From positions 31,076,399 through 31,140,398 of the forward strand of contig OZ026841.1 of assembly GCA_964023205.1 (NCBI GenBank): 64,000 nt of DNA. The letters are read 5' to 3'. A model generated the notes under the pieces. It did no database searches, was not told the origin of the DNA, and saw nothing but the letters and a program-made list of their open reading frames with translations. This document shows, in pieces, positions 1 to 9,741 of the stretch (position 1 is the stretch's first letter; each line of letters begins with the position of its first letter). The DNA comes from Lutraria lutraria. Its lineage: Eukaryota > Mollusca > Bivalvia > Venerida > Mactridae. The position numbers and the translations under genes are program-made.

Positions 1-498
1 CAGACTGGTTTCGAGAATTTTCTTGTGATAAAGAGAGTTTATCTGATCATAATGACGACCATAGTCGAGGTTTTACTGTAAGTAAAACTAATTTCTAAAA
101 GTCTAAACTTACTAGTATGTAATGGCAATCAAGATATCGAAGAGTAAGAATGTTAAAACACACACCACAAGACATAAATATACCGATAGAGCAAATACAG
201 AAAGTCAAGTTAATTTTGTAAAGCGTGCATGCATATAAAAGAGATTTCACACGATTCAAGAATATTTAAGGCAAAAAACAATGAAAGTTAAAGTTTCCAG
301 ATGAATTGAAAGCTACAGACCAAAGAATTATTGAAAAAGGCCAAAATAAAAATCAAGATACAGGAGTTTAAGAAAAATATAGAGACAAATAGCTGTATAT
401 AATGTGTTAGAAAAACTACATTCTACTTGATGTATTAGTTATCATCCAAGAAAATGTATTATAAACGCTTGGGTTTTACCTTCGATGACGATTTTTTA

Positions 499-704
499 CT
501 ATTTTTTCTTGCCTTGTCTTTGCATAGGCATTGACATGGCACGGCCCATTGGCACCTGCTGCATTGGTACCTGTTGCATTGGCACCTGCTGCATTGGTAT
601 CGGTTGCATTGACATTTGCATTGGCATCATCATTGGACTGGGAACCATACCTGGCATATTAAACGGCAATGGAGCTTGGCCAGGCATAGGAGCGGGCATT
701 CCAC
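499..704 (-). CDS. possible 3' exon of the Met/Gln-rich secreted protein gene
   Basis: Seen: an ORF on the minus strand encodes a Pro/Met/Gln-rich stretch with three VPMQQ-type pentapeptide repeats and ends in a basic GKKK tail before the stop at 499-501. An in-frame TAA lies just upstream (738-736), so the segment needs either its own ATG (699) or splicing in. An AG at 706-705 gives a phase that would join to a GT at 1181-1180 in the exon above, making a 715-residue protein. That donor (GTTAAA) is weak, the acceptor has little pyrimidine tract, and no good poly(A) signal is seen downstream. Composition matches the neighbouring exons, which supports one gene; it could also be a separate small ORF or unused. 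Confidence 0.4.
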
Positions 705-1176
705 CTATTATATCATAATAAAGAATTTTGAGGCATTATAGAAAATTTGTTTCATCAACAAAAATACTCAGGTCACTAGATCCTGGAGTCCTTGTAAGAA
801 GTACTGTAGTTAATCATATTGAGGACTACCTTGACCAAATCGTCGAAGTTAAGTTAGTAAATCAAATAAAAACAAAATGCAGATCTATGTAAAGTCTCTT
901 TGTTGTTTTATTTTAAAAAAAGCTTCAACTTTGCGTGTGTAATAAATAGTTTCATATCGAGTGACAAATGTATTACGACTTGCAATGAAATAATGAAGGT
1001 GATAAATAAGCGAAGGTGAAAGAACACGCAAAGTGAACAGAATATGAGTATGTCAACAAAATGTGTGAAGACAAATACAAAATACAAATATAGAAAATAA
1101 GCATGTGCAATTTAAAAAAGCAGTGAATTGATAACAACAACAAATATATTTCATAACAAAAATATCACTGGCGCAT

Positions 1177-2162
1177 TTAACCACTTAGAGAGTTGGCAGA
1201 ACTTGTGAACGGGTTACTTGGAGATAAAACACTAGGATTTTGAGTGTTCGTGAATGCATTACTTGGCGTGGCTAAGTTCGTATTAGCAGAATTCATTAAA
1301 CCATTGCTCGACTGTAGTGTATTTGAATTAAGAGAGTTCGAGAAAGTATTGCTGCCTTGTCCATTATTCGTTGTTGCTGAATTGGCAAATGCTCCGTTAG
1401 ATGAAAAAGTATTAGAATTAACACTACTAGAACCAGCAAAATTATTATTATTTGAAACAATTGGTGATTGAGCAAATTGCGAATTAATATTATCAGTGTT
1501 GCCATTTCTAAGTACAGTTCCACCTTGATTTGGTACAATTCCACTAAAAGGTGCAATTTGGCTGTTCACTGGGGAACCATTTGTGCTCAAAGCAAAGCTG
1601 TTGGCGCTGCTCATAGCACCATTTGTATTCCCACCGACACCATTTGTGAGCATAGCTTGATTATTGACATTCTGTCCCCGGCGAGTGTTTTGCATGGGTC
1701 TAGCCCCAGGGAACTGCTGCTGTGGCATAAGCCCCTGTGTCCTGCTACCTGCAAAGCCATTTCGCTGCATCCCTAGCATTGGCATCGATGCCATTGCCCC
1801 GTTTTGCATAGGCATTGGCATAGTCATTGGCCTCATTCCCGAACCTTGAAGCAATCCTTGTTGGTTCATTCCCTGGTTTAAACCTTGACGACTAAGTCCC
1901 TGGTTCAAACCTCCTTGATTGGCTCCCTGCATCAAACCACCTTGACTGGCTCCCTGCATCAAACCGCCTTGATTCATCCCTTGGTTAAGTCCTTGATTAA
2001 GTTGACCCATACCGAGGATGGCTGGATTCGGGGACATGCTTGTAGAGCCGAATGGACCTGGCATTCCGATACCGTTCATGGTCTGTATTGATGATGGGAA
2101 CTGTTGTAAACCAGAAGCACCGACCACATTTCCATTTGGACCAAAGATGTTGCTGCTCATTT
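1177..2162 (-). CDS. Gln/Asn/Gly/Ser-rich secreted protein, second coding exon
   Basis: Seen: an acceptor CATCAG ends at 2163 and the exon opens with AA, which completes a codon with the single C left by the upstream exon (phase 1), giving one continuous reading frame across the junction. The first half has degenerate NQGLNQGMNQGG and GLMQGA repeats followed by a Met/Pro/Gln patch; the second half is Ser/Asn/Thr-rich with scattered NSNTF and SNPF motifs. No folded domain is visible. The frame ends at TAA 1179-1177, and an AATAAA lies at 912-907 on this strand, so this may be the last exon (648-residue protein). A weak donor just before the stop could instead lead to the exon at 704-499. The ATG at 2160 is a normal internal Met. 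Confidence 0.75.
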
Positions 2163-3872
2163 CTGATGGACGTAAAAGAGCGTGGTGTCAATTTACGATG
2201 TTTTAAAGGGATTCGCCTCCAAGTTCAAATAGATAGTTCGATCTTTTAATTTTCATTCAAAATAAAATAATTGCTTACGAAATAGGAAATAAATACACTG
2301 GGAGTCGAATATGATACATTTGTATTTTGTTGAATTATGTACACGTATGGAGCTTGTTTATGAAATATACATTTATATGGTGAAGACTAATAGCGTTATC
2401 ATATACTTCGGCTAATTTAAGCTTATGATAAACATATCTTGATAAATCATTTATCGATTGATCTGTTCTATTATTTTAAGAAATGAATTAACAGTACTAC
2501 AAGATTTGCCACATTCTAGAGTCAGCATGGAGGCCCGTCCCTTTAAAGTACGGTTAAAATATTATACACAATCAAATCGGTCGTAATAATTAAGTTGTAT
2601 TCTCATTCAATCATATGTACGGGTTTGTTTCTATAGAGAATTATAAGGAATACAAACAAATGGCGGGAAAGTTACAGTGCATAAATCTCCGACATGTTAT
2701 TTAAATGTCGCATAAATTGAGTTAATGATTCCTTAACTAAAAGTCCGTCTGCGGAGGGTCAAACTGCGATAGAAATAGTTTAGAATGAACTTAAATGACA
2801 ACAACATACGGTTAGAATATCATACTTCAATCAGAAATTACATTTATTTTGGACAGTTCACGGTAACTTATATCGGAAGGCGTAGATGATTGTTTCTGGT
2901 TACATGCTCATAGAAAATAGGATTTTATTTATTATTACATGGGTATTATTATTAAAAGCGTGCGGAAAGGTAAAAAGTAAAATAGTGAATGTACCATTCA
3001 TCGGAGCTAATAAAAAAATCTAGGGTCGTGGAGAAATCAATGATTACATCGAATAACCAGAAACAATTAATTTTACGCCTAATGATAAACATTCATTAAT
3101 ATGTGTACCCGTTGTCTTGGCGTTTTAAGTTAAATTTGTAGAGAAGATACGGAAACCAAAATTCACAATCAAATATTTAATCGATGCATGTTTATTATCA
3201 AATGCCTATAAATGACATTACGGATTTTGAATAATTAATTCAATTTGAACGAATATATGATATCAGAGAATTTTTTAAGTTCAATGGATGAAATATTATC
3301 ACACAGGATGAAGTCAAATAAATGGAAGAATAATTATGACAGAACTTAAAGCCCCATTAGCTTTTTGTATGTTAAAATTAAAGTATGTATTATTTTTCTT
3401 ATCAGTGAATTTGACTTTTAATTTCATTATAAACATTCCAAAATTGTCATTTTTAATCACGAAGTACATAAAGAAATACAGCACAGTATAATGAGTATTT
3501 TTTTCAATGATATTGTAAAAAATAAGAAAAAACATCTGATAGCATTTTTCCGAGATCTAGCTAAAAAAAGCATTATGTAAACATTGCTTTAGAGCAAATA
3601 GAATACATGTATATTTCTTATATTTTACAATCATTTTATCAATTGTTCTATATTACTAAATTCAAAAAGCTAATGGGCATTTACTGTAAATCATTTAAGA
3701 TTAAGTTAAATTCGTTACAATTAAGTAACAAATGAACATGAAATGTTGCAATAAAATATTTAAAATAAACAAATTCCACGTCTGAATGTTGTTGTAAAAT
3801 GTGTTTTAGAAGTTTTCATCTGATCCATTATCAAGAGTATTTAGGAAAGTTAAAGAAATCTAATAGACTTAC
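2163..3872 (-). other. intron of the Met/Gln-rich gene
   Basis: GT-AG intron between the two large coding exons (donor 3872, acceptor 2163). It contains a diverged TTAA-type MITE copy (about 3350-3680) and a fragment near 2880-3030 that resembles 7940-8060. No coding content was seen. Confidence 0.7.
3350..3680. mobile_element. TTAA-type MITE, diverged copy A
   Basis: The left end is TTAA followed by AGCCCCATTAGCTTTTTG, and the right end is its inverse (CAAAAAGCTAATGGGC). The inner motif TTTTTTCAATGATATTG is shared with the copies near 19, 25 and 37 kb. This copy is the most diverged and its right flank no longer has an exact TTAA. Confidence 0.6.
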
Positions 3873-4838
3873 GCATTCCAGGCATAAATAAGGATCCCAT
3901 GGGTCCTGGCATTCTCATCATTGGTCCCTGTCTCATCTGGAAGGGGTTAGGTGCGAAAGCGTTCATCATAGGGTCGGGGAACATACCAAATCCTGGAGTA
4001 CCCGGGAAGGCACTACCGAACTGAGACCCTGCAGGTGCTCCGAATGGTGTTTGAGCTCCAAATGGTGAGAACGGTTGTGGCTGACCGAATTGACTCTGTC
4101 CGAATTGTGGCATGTTCTGTGCATTCAGCTGATTTTGGAAAAGTGAAGCTTGGCTATTGCCGTCAAATCCAAGCTGGTTCAAATTGTTTCCGTTGAAATT
4201 TCCCATCTGGGTTGGATCCTGGAAATTTGATCCCTGTTGCATGCCATTTTGCATCATTCCGTTTTGTTGCATACCATTTTGCATCATTCCGTTTTGTTGC
4301 ATACCATTTTGCATCATTCCGTTCTGTTGCATACCGTTTTGCATCATTCCGTTTTGTTGATTTTGAGTCATTCCGTTTTGTTGCATACCATTTTGCATCA
4401 TTCCATTCTGTTGCATACCATTTTGCATCATTCCATTCTGTTGCATACCGTTTTGGTTCATCATTCCGTTGTTTTGTGACATGGGTCCATTGTTCTGGTT
4501 CATACCAGTTGGCATCATTCCGTTGTTTTGTCCCATACCATTTTGCATCATTCCATTGCTCTGACCGTTCATCATTCCATTTTGGTTCATGTTGTTTTGA
4601 CCTGGCATCATATTCTGACTTTGAGTTAGGCCAGTATTTGTCTGTAGTCCGGTGGGAGCGCCGGAGAGAAGGTTACCTCCGGGGTTTGATTGTACGGTCC
4701 CCGACGAACCACCGGTATTGCTACCCGTACTGCCGCTATCGAAGAGTGAGAAGTCAAATGCATTGTTTTGACCACTCTGTGCAGTGGAGTAACGGGTTAG
4801 GCACAAGCCCAGTATAATGAAAAGCAGTTTCATAGTAT
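3873..4838 (-). CDS. secreted Met/Gln/Asn-rich repeat protein, first coding exon (signal peptide)
   Basis: Seen: ATG at 4833 starts MKLLFIILGLCL followed by a small-residue TAQS cleavage site, a textbook signal peptide. The mature part begins Ser/Gly/Asn-rich, then carries MMQNGMQQNG decapeptide repeats (DNA unit 30 bp, about 4230-4480), then a Gln/Phe/Pro/Gly segment with FGQ and FGA motifs. The exon is preceded by a good acceptor (TTTCAG ending at 4839) five bases before the ATG and closes at a consensus GTAAGT donor (3872-3867) in phase 1. No cysteines and no conserved domain. Composition is like disordered extracellular scaffold proteins (shell matrix, byssus, periostracum), but this is inference from composition alone; no specific family is recognised. 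Confidence 0.85.
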
Positions 4839-5518
4839 CTGAAAGTTAATAAAATTCAAGAGTATACACAATGTATCATAGAACCGAGTCTGGTAGAAAG
4901 CATTATCACAAAAGCTTAGCAAATATGAAAAATGAAATAGTGCAGGGTTTGAAGTTACGAATACATTGCAATACGATATCAGAATCTGAGCTCAAATCTC
5001 GGTTTCTTTTCATTTCAAATTTCGAAGTTAATTATTATTAGACAATAATGATATTATATTGATACATTTGTCTGACAGCACAATTGGTATGGTAATTGAT
5101 GCATTTAAACATTGGGCAGCTGTATCTATTCTAACACTATAAAACTTTTTAAAATGGAATTAAGATTTGAGATCGGATACTTTCTCAAGTTTGATAACCT
5201 CGGGATCAGGTCAAATCAAGTTACAGAAATATTGAATTAAATGGTGAAATTATAAACTAGATTTAGAGGTAAACATCGCACAGACAAAGTAACTAAAAGC
5301 GAGTTATGATCTGTAATATATTATAATATACCTTGTTGAAAAATGGCAAGATTTTTGTACTAATAAACTTTACGAATAAATATCTTCAAAATCAGAACAA
5401 CACTACTAAATACCAAATTTCAAAGTATAGTAAACATGTAACAATAAATAAACTCAAATAATAATTATAAAACAAAGCTAAGCTCGTGTTAAAATACTAT
5501 TAAAAAATCCAGACTTAC

Positions 5519-5550
5519 CACTTTTGTTTCAAATTTGAATTATGGAAGAT
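5519..5550 (-). other. noncoding first exon of the Met/Gln-rich gene (approximate 5' end)
   Basis: On the minus strand a consensus donor (GTAAGT at 5518-5513) closes a short untranslated exon. The next acceptor, at 4839, lies five bases before the start codon. The exon's 5' edge is estimated from the TATA box about 25-30 bases upstream and is approximate. Confidence 0.55.
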
Positions 5551-5570
5551 CTTTACAATCCGTTAACTGT

Positions 5571-5583
5571 AAATATATATAAT
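5571..5583 (-). promoter_or_regulatory. TATA box of the Met/Gln-rich gene
   Basis: Minus strand reads ATTATATATATTT, placed about 30 bases before the inferred noncoding first exon. A strong TATA box fits a tissue-restricted, highly expressed secretory gene. Confidence 0.5.
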
Positions 5584-5881
5584 GCGTGTTCCTCCGGGCA
5601 CGATCTGGTGAAAGTCTAACAAATTAATGAAATATTACCGACACTTGTCAAGTTTTTATTCACTTTACCAATGAGTGAATAACACATGGCGGAAGTAATT
5701 TTATTTTTCAAAATTTCCGTCACAACTTGACAGCCAATGATATTGCAGCGTTACGTCGGGGATTGCACATGGGAACAACTGTGTTTAGCATTTGAAGTAT
5801 AACATTTATATAATGACTAATACATGACAATATTTAAAATAAATATAAATTTTGACTCGATTGTTAAAGGTGTGAATGTGT

Positions 5882-5899
5882 ACCGGAACTTCCGGTTAC
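5882..5899. promoter_or_regulatory. paired ETS-like sites, possible ALMS1 promoter
   Basis: ACCGGAACTTCCGGTTAC contains two head-to-head ETS-type cores (GGAA/TTCC). It sits between the divergent Met/Gln-rich gene and the ALMS1 gene, close to ATGGCGG-type start-like sequences (5686 and 5913). Such sites are typical of housekeeping promoters. The assignment is inference. Confidence 0.3.
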
Positions 5900-7329
5900 C
5901 CTAAAATAGCAATGGCGATACCAAAGATATTTGGAACTGTCATACAATTTTAATACAATCGAATGATAACTGTAAAGGTTTTAAATAAAAAAATATACCA
6001 AATAATAAGCGTTTCAGACAACGAGTAATATCTCGATCTGAATGACATCTAATATCAATATAAAATATCTAACAACATGTATGGAGGATATTGTAGCGAA
6101 CAGGCGAATATAACACCATATATTTCTTTATACACTTGTATTGTCGAAGCTATGAATAAAGTTTTCTTTTTTGTATGAACATGTATTATCATTAATCCTT
6201 ATTTATTGATACACGTGAAATCGACAAAATAATATAATGAATACTAGCCAAGTGCAGATGAAGACGGACAAATATAAAACAACATATACATGTACAAACA
6301 ACTTGTGAATTGTGGACGAAGGGAACAAGAGGGAGAAATAAAAAAGATTGTTTTATATACATTTGTGCTTCATACATTGTATATATTTTGATTATTCTAT
6401 CTTATATGACTGTGTGAGCATTGTTCATATTCAGTGCTAACACGCATGTGGTCATTAACTCAGATTTAATTGTTCTCCCCGTTATGTATCACGAGATGTT
6501 TATTGTGTGACTCCTCGAACATTTAATAATTATGTCATTCGGCAAAAATGCAAACATGACACTGAGCGAAACAGATCGCACTAATTTTCTGAAACAAGTT
6601 AATAATATGCAATCTTAACACCATAAGGAATTTAAAATGTGTATACATCACTTACTAATGTATCGACATGAACGAATTGACAAATGTGTATAGGATATGA
6701 CATAATATTTAATTGGCCATCATAAAATCAGTCATTTTTTAGATGTTAAAACGTCGCTCAAAATATGCTGAAAATGATTTTATAAATATTTCGGTTATTT
6801 TCATTAGTCTACGTAAATCCGTTTATACCTATGAGTTATAACGCTGTATAATATCTTCTCCATAATGTCTAGATGTCAGAATTTGTCGCATGATGATTAC
6901 TTTATTGTGAATAAATACATGTATGTACAAAAGATATCGGATGTTGAATATACTAAGACAAACCCGTGTTTTGTACAGAAGTTTAATTACACGCGACAGC
7001 ACATGCATAATTATATATAATCATTGAATTCGTGCTTAGCAAGAAATTGTGACATTATTAATGTATTTACTTTATACTCCAAAAAATATTTATATAGACG
7101 TATATTTCAATAACCTATAAACTGTATGTTTAAAAGTACGTATAGTACATTCTATCGAAGCTTTTCACTCGGGTAACTCAACATTCAAATTCATATGTAT
7201 ACCTATATATGTAAGTGTTCATCTTTGAAGGTTTTTTATTATAATAATTAGGATAAAACGCACGCCTTGTGGAATTCCGCCTGTCCATCATTTCTACGGA
7301 TACACGTTAGAAGGCGAAGGTGTTTTCGA

Positions 7330-7645
7330 GAGTCAATACACAGTTTCCACATCTAAAATATTTACCCCCCTTGGCGGCCATCAACAAGCATATGATAGAA
7401 GATATTTATATTTTTGTTTTGATAATTCTAAATATCGGATATTCATATAAGACAACTACATTTTCTTAAACCTGGTGGGCTTTGGCTATGGCCTTGACAA
7501 CTTCATGATTAAATTATCTTTTATAAAATAAGTTGTTTAAACACAAATTTTCTCATTATTTCCATTAAGCGCTTAAGAATTTTGCCAACTAAGATGGCCG
7601 CCAAGGGAGGTAAATATATTGTAGATGTGGGAACTATGTACATGT
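7330..7645. mobile_element. inverted-repeat (MITE-like) element
   Basis: The left arm near 7345-7380 (CCACATCTAAAATATTTAC, then TTGGCGGCCAT) is the inverse of the right arm near 7590-7635 (ATGGCCGCCAAGGGAGG, then TGTAGATGTGGG). The arms are about 45 bp and the spacer about 210 bp. Outer ends were not fixed. Confidence 0.6.
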
Positions 7646-9149
7646 AAAGTTTTTTTCCGTATTTTGTTTGTTTTCCTTGTTGTTTTTTCTCGCCTTTACA
7701 CTGTGAGACAAAATTAATTATTAACTGCGGTGTGTATGTACAATGTTGATAAATGTTTTAAATACAAAATATAATCAGAGTGTACATAACATGTATGTCT
7801 CTGATATAATATGGAGATGAATGGATAAAAAAACTAAACAATGTGATATTTAATTTTGAAACCTTATGTTGAATGATTTTATTCAATGTCTATGATATTT
7901 GTCAGAATAGTTTGCATTGTACAATCATAAGACCTAAATGTTTGTATCTGGTTATTTGCTTATCAAAAATATGTTGTTTTTTAGCTCTTGAAAGCACGCG
8001 GAAAGGTTAAAAAAGTGAGGAAGTGCTTCTCTCGTCTGATTATAGTCTAGGGTTGCTGGGGGGGGGGGGGGAATAGAGTAGGTCGGAAAACCACGCCTAA
8101 TGTTTTAACTCACGTGTTGTTGCATGGAGTGTAAAATTAATTATTGCGATTTTTTATAACCAAACATACTTTTTAAAAATGTCAAAACTGTCAGAGACAT
8201 GTAATATTGTAACATTTTGTATGGATGCTATACAGTACATGTATTGTCTTTGTTTGTAAGAATTTCGCTGCATTTCTTTTATGTTTTCACTAGGGTCGGA
8301 GATTATCTTTCCGGTATAATGTATTCGCGGCATTCGTCCTTTTCATTCTGTGTCATGAAAACGCTTCATTAGAAACTATGCGCACAAATCAAGCGTCTAC
8401 TGAATTTGTCAACAAATATGTCTGCCAAATTTGAAAGTTTTTGTTTAGAAAGTTATATTTGTCCATAAAACGGCCCATTACAATATGTCTAGGAAGGTAA
8501 ACAAGCCATTTTAAGAAAACATATAGAAGAACACTCATTATATTCCAACACACTAACTGCATGTGCATGAAAAGATCGACAGATCCCGTGCCAAAAAAAG
8601 TCTGCAAGTTTTGACAAGACAGGACATGCAACATTTAGTTGGCCGCGGAATGTCCTAAGATGTCGGACATAATTTCTTATAAACAATACTAACTGCATGC
8701 TGTATATCTTAATGTAGGCTTACTGGTAAGAGTTTTTATTGGAGTTACTGATATTTTTAATAATATAAAAATTATTTAATGAATCATTATTATAACCATC
8801 ATTATTAGAATCTGGTTTTTATGATCTTGTGTACTGCATGTTATTCTTTAATTTGAGATTTTTTAAGAAGAACCAATGATGTCAAAGCAAAAATAGCATG
8901 TTTTTTAAGGTCAAATAAGAAAATAAATAATTGTCTTTTTTTGTTTACTGTGTGTAATGACTAATGATGCATACATCAAGTCTTGTTTTGATGACGGTTT
9001 TGTTATTTCTATGTTATAAAGAAAAGTAGGAACGAGAAAAATCTGGTCCTCGCTAGTTTTTAAAACTCAACAGCAAGGCTGAACTGTTGAAAGTGGCCAT
9101 ATTCCTACAGTCACTAAACTCCTGAACCTTTTACTCATTAGAGTTCACC

Positions 9150-9265
9150 AGCTCTTCACTTTGATACTCCATGCCTTTGCATGAATTTGTCAAACACTGC
9201 TGCCACCATTGAAGTAAATAAGGAACAAGAAAATCTGGTCCTCGTCAGGGATTGAACCCAGGACC
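9150..9265 (-). repeat. tRNA-derived SINE fragment
   Basis: Read on the minus strand it contains GGGTTCAATCCCTGACGAGG, a B-box-like Pol III promoter motif. No cloverleaf or A box is convincing, so this is a SINE piece and not a tRNA gene. Confidence 0.45.
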
Positions 9266-9299
9266 CTTACCACTTTTATGGATTTTGATTTTTTTTTTA

Positions 9300-9420
9300 A
9301 ATGTCTTACCTCTGCATTTAAATTTGTGGGGATTTGATTTCGTGGATGAGCTGACCCACGAAATAATCCAGAAAATAAATTCACAATGAAAAATATTTAT
9401 TCCACAGTATATACAGTACT
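9300..9420. repeat. TTTCGTGG/CCACGAAA inverted-repeat fragment
   Basis: The segment contains TTTCGTGGATGAGCTG and ACCCACGAAAT in opposite orientation, a small hairpin. A related CCACGAA/CACGAAAATTAAGC fragment lies near 38088-38165. It looks like a worn MITE end and lies just upstream of the first recognised ALMS1 exon. Confidence 0.4.
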
Positions 9421-9504
9421 AGTGTTGCATGAAAACAAGTCTTTTCAATTTAATTTCATGCATATATGAATTATATATTGTTAAATTTTATTGCAATTTT
9501 ACAG

Positions 9505-9741
9505 GTTTGGTTTTCCTTACCGGCTGAGTTTTCTCCAGATACTGTTACATCAGATTCCAGTAGTCGCCAGAGTCCTGCATTTTCTTGGTATCATATTGAT
9601 AATTTGCAAGAAATCTCCAATGACACAGATGGCTCCGATATAAGTTCCTCATTTTGTGAGCCACGCAAATCATCTTTAATTGAACAGGAATTGTCACAGT
9701 ATCCACTAAGACCCAGTATGGATGCACAAGGACAAAGCGAG
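9505..9741 (+). CDS. ALMS1: ALMS1 exon 1 of those recognised
   Basis: Acceptor TTTTACAG, 79 codons, phase 0 at both ends, donor GTACTT. It encodes an acidic/Ser-rich segment starting VWFSLPAEFSPDTV. An ATG at 9466 is in frame, but the sequence between is an obvious intron 3' end, so the true start is upstream. Confidence 0.8.

Larger units (their letters stand above)
5583..9504. other. AT-rich intergenic / 5' region of the ALMS1 gene
   Basis: No coding region is supported here. It holds a paired ETS-like motif near 5882-5899, an inverted-repeat element at about 7330-7645, a poly-G run at 8058-8070, and two copies of a short motif (GGAAC-AGAAAA-TCTGGTCCTCG, near 9029 and 9221). The 5' exon(s) of the ALMS1 gene must lie here or further upstream. 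Two tiny phase-0 candidates are ATG-GCG-GAA at 5686-5694 and ATG-TCT-AGG-AAG at 8485-8496, each followed by GTAA. Neither can be proven by eye. Confidence 0.5.

Noticed and set aside
4157..4817. Plus-strand frames over the decapeptide repeats (FASFRFVAYH-type)
   Set aside because: Periodic shadow of the 30-bp coding repeat on the minus strand; no signal peptide or splice support on the plus strand.
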